Notes: generated by a model not told the origin, from the letters alone. Shown: positions 52,303-61,893, counted from the first letter of the stretch. The stretch: 64,000 nucleotides of DNA from Thalassobaculum_A sp040219615 (GCF_040219615.1 NZ_JAVJSE010000038.1:248001-312000), one strand, 5' to 3'. Translations and numbers: made by a program.

Positions 52303-54108
52303 ATGGCCGTGCCGCTGATCGACCGCGACGACCTCGCCTTCACCCTGTGGCGTGTGCTCGACGCCGCGGCGCTGACCCGCTACCCGCGCTTCGCCGACCA
52401 CGACCGCGGCACCTTCGAGCAGGTCATCGAGACCGCCCGGCAGATCGCCGAGGACAGGTTCCGCCCGCACGCCGCCAAGTCGGACGCCAACGAGCCGCGC
52501 ATCGAGAACGGCAAGGTGGTGCTGATCCCGGAGATCGGCGAGGCGCTGGCGGCGTTCGCCGAGGCCGGCTTCCTGGCCGCCCACCACGACGCCGAGCTCG
52601 GCGGGCTGCAGCTGCCCTGGACCATCCAGCAGGCCGCCTTCGCGCACTTCAAGGCGGCCAACACCCCGACCGTCGGCTACGCGTTCCTGACGATCGCCGC
52701 CGCCAACCTGATCCACGCCCACGGCTCGGCCGAGCAGAAGCGGCTGTGGATGGAGCCGATGCTGGACGGCCGCTACTTCGGGACCATGGCGCTGTCCGAA
52801 CCCCATGCCGGCTCGTCGCTGTCGGACGTGCGCACCGCCGCCCGGCACATCGACGGCGACCGCTATGCCGTCAAGGGGTCCAAGATGTGGACCTCGGCCG
52901 GCGAGCACGAGCTGACCCGCAACATCGTGCACATGACGCTGGCGCGCATCGAAGGCGCGCCGCCCGGCGTGAAGGGCCTGTCGCTGTTCGTCGTGCCGCG
53001 CTACCGCCTGGACGCGGCCGGCGAGCCGACGGTGCCGAACGACGTCACCCTGGTCGGCCTGAACCACAAGATGGGCTATCGCGGCACCGTCAACACCGCT
53101 TTGAACTTCGGCGACGGCGGCGACTGCGTCGGATACCTGGTCGGCGAGCCGGGCCGCGGCCTCGCCAACATGTTCCACATGATGAACGAGGCCCGGGTCG
53201 GCGTCGCCTTCGGCGCCATCATGCTGGCCTATGCCGGCTTCCAGGAGAGCCTGGAATACGCCCGCACCCGCGCCCAGGGCCGGCATCCCGGCGACAAGGA
53301 CCCGGCGACCCCGCAGCTGGCGCTGGTCGAGCACGCCGACATCCGCCGCATGCTGCTGCAGCAGAAGGCGGTGGCCGAGGGCGGACTGATGCTGGCGCTC
53401 GACCTCGCCATCCGCATCGACCGCCAGAAGCAGGACCCGGACCCCGATGTGCGCCGGCACGAGGCGCTGCTGCTCGACTTCCTGACGCCGATCATCAAGG
53501 CCTGGTTCTCGGACCGGGCGCTGGAGGCCAACCACAACGCCATCCAGATCCTCGGCGGCTACGGCTACACCCGCGACTACCCGGTGGAACGGATCTACCG
53601 CGACAACCGGCTGAACCCGATCCACGAGGGCACCAACGCGATTCAGGCGATCGACCTGCTGGGCCGCAAGGCCGGGATCGCCGACGGGGCTGCCTTCGCC
53701 GCCGTGGTCGACGAGATCCGCGCGACCCTGGCGGCGGCCGAGGGCAGGAGCGAGCTCGACGCCATCCGGCACGAGACCGCCGCCGCCCTCGACCGGCTGG
53801 TCGCGACGACGGCAACGCTGCTGACGGCCGCACCCGACATCGGCGCGGTCCGCCTGCTGGCCAACGCGGCCGCCTACATGGACCTGGCGGGCCTCGTGGT
53901 GTTCGGCTGGGTGTGGCTGCGCCAGGGGCTGGCGGCGCTCGACGAACTGCCGGACGCGGCCGAGGGAAGGCCGCGCGATTTCCTGCTGGGCAAGCTGCAG
54001 ACGGCGCGCTACGTCGCCGCCTGGGAGCTGCCGCGCACTGCCCAGCATGCGGCGTTGCTGGGCAGCCTCGACGACACGCTGACGACCATGGAGGGCGACT
54101 GGCTGTGA
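52303..54108 (+). CDS. Acyl-CoA dehydrogenase, long DmdC/FadE-like type
   Basis: A 601-aa FAD-dependent dehydrogenase. FGTMALSEPHAGSSLSDV is the FAD/substrate block, SKMWTSAGEHEL follows, and QILGGYGYTRDYPVERIYRDNR and IHEGTNAIQAIDLLGRK form the C-terminal signature. A further C-terminal domain of about 150 residues is typical of the DmdC group (3-methylmercaptopropionyl-CoA dehydrogenase and relatives). Only this length class, not the substrate, can be assigned. It is co-directional with the SDR and, after a repeat, the 3-hydroxyacyl-CoA dehydrogenase. Confidence 0.9.
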   Translation: MAVPLIDRDDLAFTLWRVLDAAALTRYPRFADHDRGTFEQVIETARQIAEDRFRPHAAKSDANEPRIENGKVVLIPEIGEALAAFAEAGFLAAHHDAELGGLQLPWTIQQAAFAHFKAANTPTVGYAFLTIAAANLIHAHGSAEQKRLWMEPMLDGRYFGTMALSEPHAGSSLSDVRTAARHIDGDRYAVKGSKMWTSAGEHELTRNIVHMTLARIEGAPPGVKGLSLFVVPRYRLDAAGEPTVPNDVTLVGLNHKMGYRGTVNTALNFGDGGDCVGYLVGEPGRGLANMFHMMNEARVGVAFGAIMLAYAGFQESLEYARTRAQGRHPGDKDPATPQLALVEHADIRRMLLQQKAVAEGGLMLALDLAIRIDRQKQDPDPDVRRHEALLLDFLTPIIKAWFSDRALEANHNAIQILGGYGYTRDYPVERIYRDNRLNPIHEGTNAIQAIDLLGRKAGIADGAAFAAVVDEIRATLAAAEGRSELDAIRHETAAALDRLVATTATLLTAAPDIGAVRLLANAAAYMDLAGLVVFGWVWLRQGLAALDELPDAAEGRPRDFLLGKLQTARYVAAWELPRTAQHAALLGSLDDTLTTMEGDWL

Positions 54109-54112
54109 GCGC

Positions 54113-54260
54113 CCGTCGCTTCGTGGGTCCCGGATGCGTTCCGCCTGCGGCGGCCCGCGCCGGGATGACGAGGAGGGAAGCGGAAGGTCCGGCGCCAGCC
54201 TTTCCCTCTTCGTCATACCGGAGACGCGAAGCGGGCTCCGGGATCCACCCACCGCCTGAG
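54113..54260. repeat. Extragenic palindromic repeat (copy 6)
   Basis: CGTGGGTCCCGGATGCG at the left pairs with the CTCCGGGATCCACCC right arm. Inner arms are CCGGGATGACG and CGTCATACCGG. It fills the gap between the acyl-CoA dehydrogenase and the 3-hydroxyacyl-CoA dehydrogenase genes. Confidence 0.75.
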
Positions 54261-54298
54261 CGGCACTTACTACGACACGACCAACACGGAGAACCATA

Positions 54299-55174
54299 AT
54301 GACCATCCAGAAGATCGGCGTGTGCGGCGCCGGCATGATGGGCTCGGAGATCGCGCTGGTGTTCGCGCTCGCCGACCACAAGGTACGCCTGATGGACATG
54401 GACAAGGCGTTCGTCGACAAGGCGATGAAGAAGCTCGAGGCGACCCTCGACGCCGGCATCGGCCGCGGCTTCTTCGCCGAGGCGGACAAGCCGCGCGCGC
54501 TCGCCAACATCGAGCCCGCGACCGACGTGTCGGCCTATGGCGACGTCGACCTGGTGATCGAGGCGATCACCGAGGACCAGGAGGCCAAGGGCGCGCTATA
54601 CAAGCAACTGGACGCGGTGCTGAAGCCGGGCGCCATCGTCGCGTCCAACACCTCGTCGATCTCGATCTCGGTGCTGGCCTCCTACCTGTCCGAGCCACGT
54701 CAGAAGAACTTTCTCGGCCTGCACTTCTTCTCGCCGGTCAGCCGCATGAAGCTGGTCGAGGTGATCTCCGGCTTCGACAGCGACCCCGAGGTCGTCAAGG
54801 CCGCCACCGCCGCCTGCGAGGCGATCGGCAAGAGCCCGATCCAGGTCAAGGACGTGGTCGGCTTCGCGGTCAACCGCATCCTGTTCGCCATGTGGGACGA
54901 GGCGATCCGGCTGGTTGAGGAAGGCGCCTGCACGCCCGAGGACATCGACACCGGCTGCCGGCTCGGCCTCGGCCATCCGGTCGGGCCGTTCGAGTTGATG
55001 GACAACATCACCATCGACCTGGCGCTGAAGGTCTCGAACATCCTGGAGGACGCCTACGGCGACCGCATGCATGTCCGCCCGACCATCAAGCAGCTGCACG
55101 CCGCCGGCCGCCTCGGGCGGCGCTACGGCCGCGGCTGGTACCGCTACGACGAGAAGGGCAAGCGGGTCGGCTGA
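54299..55174 (+). CDS. 3-hydroxyacyl-CoA dehydrogenase (3-hydroxybutyryl-CoA type)
   Basis: A 291-aa NAD-dependent enzyme. The Rossmann motif GVCGAGMMGSEIA is at the N-terminus, NTSSISISVL follows, and the FFSPVSRMKLVEVI block has the catalytic His. The C-terminal domain with VVGFAVNRILFAMWDEAI and GLGHPVGPFELMD is complete. It oxidises the L-3-hydroxyacyl-CoA made in beta-oxidation and fits the preceding acyl-CoA dehydrogenase. Confidence 0.94.
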   Translation: MTIQKIGVCGAGMMGSEIALVFALADHKVRLMDMDKAFVDKAMKKLEATLDAGIGRGFFAEADKPRALANIEPATDVSAYGDVDLVIEAITEDQEAKGALYKQLDAVLKPGAIVASNTSSISISVLASYLSEPRQKNFLGLHFFSPVSRMKLVEVISGFDSDPEVVKAATAACEAIGKSPIQVKDVVGFAVNRILFAMWDEAIRLVEEGACTPEDIDTGCRLGLGHPVGPFELMDNITIDLALKVSNILEDAYGDRMHVRPTIKQLHAAGRLGRRYGRGWYRYDEKGKRVG

Positions 55175-55177
55175 CGG

Positions 55178-55240
55178 CCGTCGCTCCGTGGGTCCCGGAG
55201 CAGGCCGTCGCCGACGGAACGCATCCGGGATTCAGGAGCG
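55178..55240. repeat. Extragenic repeat half-copy (copy 7)
   Basis: GTCGCTCCGTGGGTCCCGGA followed by ACGCATCCGGGATTCAGGAG: one half of the palindromic element just after the 3-hydroxyacyl-CoA dehydrogenase stop. Confidence 0.6.
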
Positions 55241-55359
55241 GCTTGCGCCGACCCCCTACACGCCGACACCGGCTTCGCGGTAGTGTGCGGCGCCGGATCC
55301 AGGGCGGCCGTCCGGCCCGCCCGTCCCCGGCACCTCAGTCAACCCGGAGTTCCGCTCCC

Positions 55360-55965
55360 ATGATCGACTTCTACACCGCCGGCACCGGCAACGGCCGCCG
55401 CCCGGCCCTCATGCTCGAGGAATGCGGTCTCGCCTACACCACCCACAAGCTCGACCTGATGAAGGGCGAGGGCAAGAGCCCGGAGTTTCTCAAGATCAAC
55501 CCGGTCGGGGCGATCCCGGCGATCGTCGACCGCGACGGCCCGGGCGGCAAGACCGTCACCCTGGCGCAGTCCGGCGCGATCCTGCTGTACCTGGCCGAGA
55601 AGACCGGCCGGTTCTGGCCGGCCGACCCGGTCGAGCGGGCCACCCAGCTGCAGTGGCTGATGTACGCGCTGACCGATGCGGCGCCGACCAGCAGCGCCGT
55701 GTTCTACAGCTCGCGGCTGGAGGACAAGGCCGCCCAGGGGATGTTCGAGGACCGGCTGGTCGCCATGTTCGGCCATGTCGACAAGCGGCTGGCGGACACC
55801 GAATACCTGGCCGGCGGCTTCGGCCTCGCCGACATGGCGCTGTACCCGGTCTACGACGCCCGCAAGACGCTGCTCGAGGCCAAGGGCAACCTGCCGAACG
55901 TGGCCCGCTGGGCCGCCTCGGTCGGCGGCCGCCCGGCCGTGCAGAAGGGCATGGCGGTGGCGTGA
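55360..55965 (+). CDS. Glutathione S-transferase family protein
   Basis: A 201-aa protein. It has a thioredoxin-like N-terminal domain (DFYTAGTGNGRRPALMLEE) and the glutathione-contact block NPVGAIPAIVD and TLAQSGAILLYLAEK, followed by an all-helical C-terminal domain. It resembles the Nu/YfcG-type GSTs. ATG at 55360 is preceded by CGGAG. It acts alone as far as the neighbours show. Confidence 0.9.
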   Translation: MIDFYTAGTGNGRRPALMLEECGLAYTTHKLDLMKGEGKSPEFLKINPVGAIPAIVDRDGPGGKTVTLAQSGAILLYLAEKTGRFWPADPVERATQLQWLMYALTDAAPTSSAVFYSSRLEDKAAQGMFEDRLVAMFGHVDKRLADTEYLAGGFGLADMALYPVYDARKTLLEAKGNLPNVARWAASVGGRPAVQKGMAVA

Positions 55966-55969
55966 CGCA

Positions 55970-56088
55970 CGTCGCGCCGTGGGTCCCGGAGCCGTCCGCT
56001 CGCGCGGACTCTCCGGGATGACGATCCATTGAACTCGTCATCCCGGAGGGGGCGTGTCAGCGCCCGGCTCCGGGACCCACCCGCTGTC
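55970..56088. repeat. Extragenic palindromic repeat (copy 8)
   Basis: Left arm CGTGGGTCCCGGAGCCGTCC and right arm CGGCTCCGGGACCCAC. Inner arms CCGGGATGACG and CGTCATCCCGG. It is a very regular copy between the convergent GST and dehydratase genes. Confidence 0.8.
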
Positions 56089-56097
56089 TCGGCGCCT

Positions 56098-57834
56098 TCA
56101 ATGGCTCTCGCGCATCACCGGGGTGCCGGACTTGCCGACCAGGAAGTCGAGGTCGGCGCCCTTGTCGGCCTGGTTGACGGTCTCGACGTACAGCTTGGTG
56201 TAGCCTCGGTCGTAGGGGCTCGCGAACGCCGCGCGGGCGGCCCGGCGGCGGTCCAGCTCGGCGTCGGAGACGTCGAGATGGATGCGCCGGCCCGGCACGT
56301 CGACCTCGATGATGTCGCCGCTCTCGACCAGTGCCAGCGGCCCGCCGGCCGCCGCCTCGGGCGCGCCGTGCAGGATCACCGTGCCGTAGGCGGTACCGGA
56401 CATGCGGGCGTCGGACACCCGGATCATGTCGGTGATGCCCTTGCGCAGCACCTTCGGCGGCAGGCCCATGTTGCCGACCTCGGCCATCCCCGGATAGCCC
56501 TTCGGGCCGCAGTTCTTCAGGACCATGATGCAGGTCTCGTCGACGTCGAGGCTCTCGTCGTCGATCCGCGCCTTGTAGTCGTCGATGTCCTCGAACACGA
56601 CCGCCCGGCCGGTGTGCACCATCAGCTCCGGGGTCGCTGCCGACGGCTTCACCACCGCGCCGTCCGGGAACAGGTTGCCGCGCAGCACCGCGATGCCGCC
56701 GTTCGGCTTGAACGGCTTGTTCATCTCGAAGATGACGTCGCGGTTCCAGCACGGCGCGTCCTTGACGTTCTCCCAGATGGTCTTGCCGTTGGCGGTGATG
56801 GCGTCCTTGTGCAGGTGATCGCCGATCTCGCGCAGGATCGCCGGCAGCCCGCCGGCGTAGAAGAAGTCCTCCATAAGATGCTCGCCCGAGGGCATCAGGT
56901 TCAGCAGGCAGGGGATCTCGCGGCCCAGCCGGTCCCAGTCGTTCAGGTCGAGTTCGACCCCGACCCGCCCGGCCATCGCCTGCAGGTGCACCACCGCGTT
57001 GGTCGAGCCGCCGATCGCGCCGTTGGTGACGATGGCGTTCTCGAAGGCCTGCTTGGTCAGGATCTTCGACAGCCGCAGGTCCTCGATCACCATCTCGACG
57101 ATGCGCTTGCCGGACATGTGCGCCAGCACGTAGCGCCGGCTGTCGACCGCCGGGATCGCGGCGTTCGCCGGCAGCGACACCCCCAGGGACTCGACCATCG
57201 ACGCCATCGTCGAGGCGGTACCCATGGTCATGCAGTGGCCGGCCGAACGGGCGTTGTCGGCCTCGGCGCTCATGAACGCCTCGATCGACATCTCGCCGGC
57301 CCGCACCGCCTCGGAGAACTTCCAGACATGGGTGCCGGAGCCGATCTTCTCGCCCTTGTAGTAGCCGTTCAGCATCGGCCCGCCGGACACGCAGATCGCC
57401 GGCAGGTCGGTGCTGGCCGCGCCCATCAGCAGCGCCGGCGTGGTCTTGTCGCAGCCGACCAGCAGCACCACCCCGTCCATCGGCAGGCCGCGGATCGACT
57501 CCTCGACATCCATCGACGCGAGGTTGCGGTACAGCATCGAGGTCGGCCGCAGCTGGCTCTCGGAGTTCGAGAACACCGGGAACTCGAGCGGGAAGCCGCC
57601 GGCCTCCCATACCCCGCGCTTCACGTGGTCGCAGATCTTGCGAAAATGCGTGTGGCAGGGATTGAACTCGCTGAAGGTATTGGCGATGCCGATCACCGGG
57701 CGGCCGTCGAACACCTCGGCCGGAAAGCCCTGGTTCTTCATCCAGGAGCGGTGCGCGTAGCCGTCCTTGTCTACCTTGCCCCACCACTGCGAGGAGCGGC
57801 GCTTGCCCTTCATGGGATCGTGGCGGTCGGTCAT
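56098..57834 (-). CDS. IlvD/Edd family dehydratase (arabonate/xylonate dehydratase-like)
   Basis: A 578-aa sugar-acid or dihydroxy-acid dehydratase. Candidate Fe-S cluster Cys are in FNPCHTH, LVGCDKTTPALLMGA and AGHCMTMGTAS. Landmarks such as VEESIRGLPMDGVVLLVGCD and KNCGPKGYPGMAEVGN are closer to L-arabonate/D-xylonate dehydratases than to IlvD itself, and this length fits that group. It probably dehydrates a pentonate or hexonate to the 2-keto-3-deoxy acid. No sugar-acid transport genes are next to it. Confidence 0.9.
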   Translation of the reverse strand: MTDRHDPMKGKRRSSQWWGKVDKDGYAHRSWMKNQGFPAEVFDGRPVIGIANTFSEFNPCHTHFRKICDHVKRGVWEAGGFPLEFPVFSNSESQLRPTSMLYRNLASMDVEESIRGLPMDGVVLLVGCDKTTPALLMGAASTDLPAICVSGGPMLNGYYKGEKIGSGTHVWKFSEAVRAGEMSIEAFMSAEADNARSAGHCMTMGTASTMASMVESLGVSLPANAAIPAVDSRRYVLAHMSGKRIVEMVIEDLRLSKILTKQAFENAIVTNGAIGGSTNAVVHLQAMAGRVGVELDLNDWDRLGREIPCLLNLMPSGEHLMEDFFYAGGLPAILREIGDHLHKDAITANGKTIWENVKDAPCWNRDVIFEMNKPFKPNGGIAVLRGNLFPDGAVVKPSAATPELMVHTGRAVVFEDIDDYKARIDDESLDVDETCIMVLKNCGPKGYPGMAEVGNMGLPPKVLRKGITDMIRVSDARMSGTAYGTVILHGAPEAAAGGPLALVESGDIIEVDVPGRRIHLDVSDAELDRRRAARAAFASPYDRGYTKLYVETVNQADKGADLDFLVGKSGTPVMRESH

Positions 57835-58149
57835 CGGTGTGTCTCCTCCGGGAAGCGGTGGCCGTCGAGGCTTCGTGGCTTGGGGCGCGCGAGAGATAGT
57901 ATGAATCGCAGCCCGCAGCCTGCCCCCGCCGCCGCACGCCGGTCAAGGCACCGTGGCGTCCGGGACCGGCCGGCGAAGCGTTTCGCCGCCGTCGGATGGC
58001 AGCCATGCGCCGCACGCAGGTGCGGGTATGCTGGATCGCCCGTGGCGGACGGCCGTGCGAACCCCATCTACAGCCGCTGACCCCCGAACTCGTGGCCCCG
58101 CAATCGGCGGGCGGCGCGGCCGCCCGTCCCCCTTGGAGTGGATCGACCC
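57835..58149. other. Divergent intergenic region, dehydratase/antiporter
   Basis: No gene supported. A GC-rich small hairpin (GGGCGGC-GCG-GCCGCCC, about 58109-58126) precedes the antiporter. Promoters for both directions should lie here but none stands out. Confidence 0.35.
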
Positions 58150-59085
58150 ATGACGACGCTGATGCTGCTGGCCGGCCTCGTACTCCTGTTGCTCGGCGGC
58201 GAGGTGCTGGTGCGCGGGGCCGCCGCGTTGGCCGAGCGCTTCGGCGTGCCGTCCTTCGTGATCGGCGTGGTGGTCGTGGGCTTCGGCACCTCGGCACCCG
58301 AGCTGGTGACCAGCGTCGAGGCGGCGTTGATCGGCGCGCCCGGCATCGCGGTCGGCAACATCGTCGGTTCCAACATCGCCAACATCCTGCTGATCCTCGG
58401 CCTGACCGCCGCGCTGATGCCGATCGCGGTCGACCGCGCGGTGCTCCGGCGCGACGGCTCGGTGGCGCTGGCGGTCGCGGTCGCCTGCCTGGGCCTGGCG
58501 ATGCTCGACATCGTCGACCGGCTGACCGGCGCGCTGCTGGTGGCCGGGCTGGTCGCCTATGTCTACGTCACGATCCGGCATCCGACCTGCCCCGACTGCC
58601 CGGCCCCGCAGGACGCCGGGGCCGGCGCCGCGCCGACCCGGCTGCCGGTGGCGGTGCTGCTGTCGCTGGCCGGGCTGGTGATGGTGGTGTTCGGCGCCGA
58701 CCTGCTGGTGTCGGCGGCGGTGATCCTGGCCCGCAGCACCGGGATCTCGGAGTCGGTCATCGGGCTGACCGTGGTGGCGGTCGGCACCTCGCTGCCGGAA
58801 CTCGCCACCTCGCTGGTCGCGGCGATGCGGCGCCAGGCCGACATCGCGCTCGGCAACATCCTCGGCAGCAACATCTACAACGTGCTGGGGATTCTCGGCG
58901 TCACGGCCATCGTGGAGCCGATCGACATCCCGGACGACATCGCCGGGACGGACATCTGGGTGATGGTCGCGGCGACCCTGCTGCTGATGGTGTTCGCCGC
59001 CACCGGGCGGCGGATCTGCCGGCTGGAGGGATTCGGTTTCCTGGCGCTGTACGGCGGCTATATCGGCTGGCTGACGGTCGGCTGA
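58150..59085 (+). CDS. Calcium/sodium antiporter, YrbG-like (CaCA family)
   Basis: A 311-aa membrane protein with two repeats. The alpha motifs are GFGTSAPELVTSVEA plus GNIVGSNIANILLILG in the first half and AVGTSLPELATSLVAA plus GNILGSNIYNVLGILG in the second. These hold the acidic ion-binding residues. ATG at 58150 follows TTGGAG; a GTG at 58138 is less likely. It exchanges Na+ for Ca2+ across the inner membrane. Confidence 0.93.
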   Translation: MTTLMLLAGLVLLLLGGEVLVRGAAALAERFGVPSFVIGVVVVGFGTSAPELVTSVEAALIGAPGIAVGNIVGSNIANILLILGLTAALMPIAVDRAVLRRDGSVALAVAVACLGLAMLDIVDRLTGALLVAGLVAYVYVTIRHPTCPDCPAPQDAGAGAAPTRLPVAVLLSLAGLVMVVFGADLLVSAAVILARSTGISESVIGLTVVAVGTSLPELATSLVAAMRRQADIALGNILGSNIYNVLGILGVTAIVEPIDIPDDIAGTDIWVMVAATLLLMVFAATGRRICRLEGFGFLALYGGYIGWLTVG

Positions 59086-59102
59086 GAAGCGGTCGGCACC
59101 GT

Positions 59103-59219
59103 AGCGGCGGGTGGGTTCCGGGTCGCGCTGCGCTTGCCCGGAATGACGACCTCAGCAATTCGTCATTCCGGAGCGGATCGCCGCAGGCGGGACGCATCCG
59201 GAACCCACGAAGCGACGGG
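59103..59219. repeat. Extragenic palindromic repeat (copy 9)
   Basis: Left arm GGGTGGGTTCCGGG and right arm CATCCGGAACCCACG. Inner arms CCGGAATGACG and CGTCATTCCGG. It lies between the convergent antiporter and YqeY genes. Confidence 0.78.
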
Positions 59220-59236
59220 CGCCCGGCGCCCCGCCG

Positions 59237-59692
59237 TCAGACCAGCGAGGCGCGCACGATGCCCGAGACCTTCGAGAAGTCCATGCGGCCCGGATAGCGT
59301 TCCTTCAGGGCGGCCATGGTGCGGCCCATGTCCTTCAGGTTGGAGGCGCCGATCTCCTTGATCGTCGTCTTGACCGCGGTCTCCATCTCGTCGCCCTCGA
59401 TGGGCGTCGGCATGAAGCGCCGGATGACGTCGATCTCCTCCTGCTCCTGCTCGGCCAGCTCGCAGCGCCCGCCCTGCTCGTAGAGCCGGATCGACTCCTG
59501 GCGCTGCTTGATCATGGTCTGCAGCATGGCGAGGACCTCGTCCTCGCCGACGCCGTCCATGACGCCCTTCTCGCGCACGGCGATGTCGCGGTCCTTCAGG
59601 GCCGCGAGAATCAACCGAACGGTGGCGACGGCGCGGGTGTCCTTCGCGCGCATCGCATCCTTCAAGGCTGTAGTCAGTTGTTCGCGCAACAT
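59237..59692 (-). CDS. GatB/YqeY domain protein
   Basis: A 151-aa YqeY-type protein. The N-terminus LREQLTTALKDAMRAKDTRAVATVRLILAALKDRDI and the C-terminal DMGRTMAALKERYPGRMDFSKVSGIVRA are the family blocks; the latter corresponds to the GatB tail domain. It is thought to bind tRNA-like partners, function otherwise unsettled. The longer frame to 59905 runs into the carA promoter. It is divergent from carA, an arrangement common in alphaproteobacteria. Confidence 0.92.
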   Translation of the reverse strand: MLREQLTTALKDAMRAKDTRAVATVRLILAALKDRDIAVREKGVMDGVGEDEVLAMLQTMIKQRQESIRLYEQGGRCELAEQEQEEIDVIRRFMPTPIEGDEMETAVKTTIKEIGASNLKDMGRTMAALKERYPGRMDFSKVSGIVRASLV

Positions 59693-59842
59693 TGTCGGTT
59701 CTCCCCAAGGACCGAGACCGTCGCCCGTCGTCCGCCGGCGAAAAGGCGGAAGCCGGACATTACAGGATCGGCCCGCACCATGCAAACGGGGCCCGGAATT
59801 GCAAGACATTGATTTTACTGCATTCTCGCAGATTCTTCCGGC

Positions 59843-59871
59843 TTGACGCCGGGCGGCCTTTCGCCTATCAA
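59843..59871 (+). promoter_or_regulatory. Putative promoter of the carA operon
   Basis: TTGACG (59843-59848) and TATCAA (59866-59871) with exactly 17 bases between. It sits about 95 bases upstream of the carA ATG, and is the best housekeeping-type match in the divergent gap. Confidence 0.5.
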
Positions 59872-59964
59872 CCCGCCAATTTGCCCGTTCGCAACCGGTT
59901 TTCAACCCCAGCGCCGTCGCTGGGTTCCCGGGCGCGCGGGCACCCGCCCGACCGGAGCCCGCCC

Positions 59965-61146
59965 ATGTCCGACCCCACCGCGCCCGCCCCTCCCCCGCCC
60001 GGCGCCACCGGCGCCCTCGTGCTCGCCGACGGCACGGTGTTCTGGGGGCGAGGGCTCGGCGCCGCGGTCTCGAAGGTCGGCGAGGTCTGCTTCAACACCT
60101 CGATGAGCGGCTACCAGGAGATCCTCACGGACCCCTCCTACGCCGGCCAGATCATCACCTTCACCTTCCCGCATATCGGCAATGTCGGGGCCAACCCGAA
60201 CGACCTGGAGAGCACCACGCCGGCCTCGCTCGGCTGCGTGCTGCGGGCCGACGTCACCGACCCGTCGAACTACCGGGCCACCCGGCACCTGGACGACTGG
60301 CTGAAGTCGGTCGACCTGCCCGGCCTCGCCGGCGTCGACACCCGCCGCCTGACCCGCCGGATCCGCGACCTGGGGGCGCCGCACGGCGTGCTGTGCCATG
60401 CCCCCGACGGCGACATCGACGTGGCGGCGCTGCGCAAGCTGGCGGCCGAATGGCCGGGCCTGGAGGGCATGGACCTGGCGAAGCAGGTGTCGTGCACCCA
60501 GACCTACGGCTGGACCGAGACGCTCTGGGGCTTCGCCGACGACGGCCGCGGCGACGCCTTCGGCACGCTCGCCGAGCCGCGCTTCCACGTGGTCGCGGTC
60601 GACTACGGTGCGAAGCGCAACATCCTGCGCAACCTGGCCTCCCAGGGCTGCCGGGTGACCGTGGTGCCGGCCGGCACCACCGCCGACGAGATCCTCGGCC
60701 ACGCGCCGGACGGGGTGTTCCTGGCGAACGGCCCGGGCGACCCGGCGGCGACCGGGATCTACGCGGTGCCGGAGCTGCGCCGGCTGATCGACAGCGGCAA
60801 GCCGGTGTTCGGCATCTGCCTCGGCCACCAGATGCTGGCCCTGGCGCTGGGGGCCAGGACCGAGAAGATGCACATGGGCCACCGGGGTGCGAACCACCCG
60901 GTCAAGGACCTGGAGACCGGCAAGGTCGAGATCACCAGCCAGAACCACGGCTTCGTCGTCGCCGAGGGCTCGCTGCCCGACGGGGTGACGGTCACCCACC
61001 GCTCGCTGTTCGACGGCACCATCGAGGGCCTGAAGGTCGACGGCCGGCCGGTGTTCTCCGTGCAGTATCACCCGGAGGCCTCGCCGGGGCCGATGGACAG
61101 CCACTACCTGTTCGCCCGTTTCCGGGAGTTGATGGAGAACGCGTAA
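59965..61146 (+). CDS. carA: Carbamoyl-phosphate synthase small subunit
   Basis: A 393-aa glutamine-hydrolysing subunit. The N-terminal CPSase domain (LADGTVFWGRG, TSMSGYQEILTDPSYAGQ) is followed by the class-I GATase domain. GICLGHQ has catalytic Cys285, and QYHPEAS near the end has the His/Glu pair. It delivers ammonia to CarB for arginine and pyrimidine synthesis. The stop is 1 base before the ATG of an inserted AT-rich gene. Confidence 0.97.
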   Translation: MSDPTAPAPPPPGATGALVLADGTVFWGRGLGAAVSKVGEVCFNTSMSGYQEILTDPSYAGQIITFTFPHIGNVGANPNDLESTTPASLGCVLRADVTDPSNYRATRHLDDWLKSVDLPGLAGVDTRRLTRRIRDLGAPHGVLCHAPDGDIDVAALRKLAAEWPGLEGMDLAKQVSCTQTYGWTETLWGFADDGRGDAFGTLAEPRFHVVAVDYGAKRNILRNLASQGCRVTVVPAGTTADEILGHAPDGVFLANGPGDPAATGIYAVPELRRLIDSGKPVFGICLGHQMLALALGARTEKMHMGHRGANHPVKDLETGKVEITSQNHGFVVAEGSLPDGVTVTHRSLFDGTIEGLKVDGRPVFSVQYHPEASPGPMDSHYLFARFRELMENA

Positions 61147-61147
61147 G

Positions 61148-61893
61148 ATGGCGAAGCGATTTCCATTTCGGGTTGACGTCGAAGCTTATATTTTGAGTCA
61201 ACTGTACGAAGATACCCACCTTTCTCAGAATTCATTTATGGTCGAGCCATCCGATGAGCCGCTCAATTATCTATTCGCCGAGAAATTCTCCGATGAAATC
61301 GGACGTGAATTTTGCGCAATTTGTATTCAAGGATTGTTTTCCAGAGGTTATGTCCGGAAGATTAACTTGGTTTCAGGGCCAGAACCAGATGCCGATATAG
61401 TTAGATATATTTTTCAGATAACAGAAAAAGGAATATCATTCATTGAAAATAAACTGAAAGACAACAAAGAACCATACACGTCGGCAGTTGATAATATTGA
61501 AAAATTCAAAGCGGATAACGGAATATCATCAACTGAGTCTACGGTGCATGAATACCAAGCACCACCGGGCGTCGGACACAACAGTGGAACTATTCTAGAC
61601 CTGGATGACAGGCCAGAAGATGTGGCCCGCGGAATTGAGAAGATTGAGTTGGCGATCGAGACTATTCGATCAGACAATAAACTCGATACCTCCGTTCGCG
61701 ACGTATCAATAGCTGCCCTGGATGTTGGAAAACAAACATTCTTAAGAAAAGGCAAAGTTCTTATGGGCGCATTGCTGGATCCAATATTCCTAGGAATCAA
61801 AATAGCAATCGAAAAAACAACGACGGAAATTGTAAAAGTGAAACTCGCAGATATCTGGGATTGGTTCTCAAAGCTGTTTGACGGTGGTTCCTA

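Noticed and set aside
26479..59219. Dispersed palindromes considered as a CRISPR array
   Set aside because: Copies are tens of kilobases apart, are themselves palindromic over more than 100 bases and have no regular spacers.
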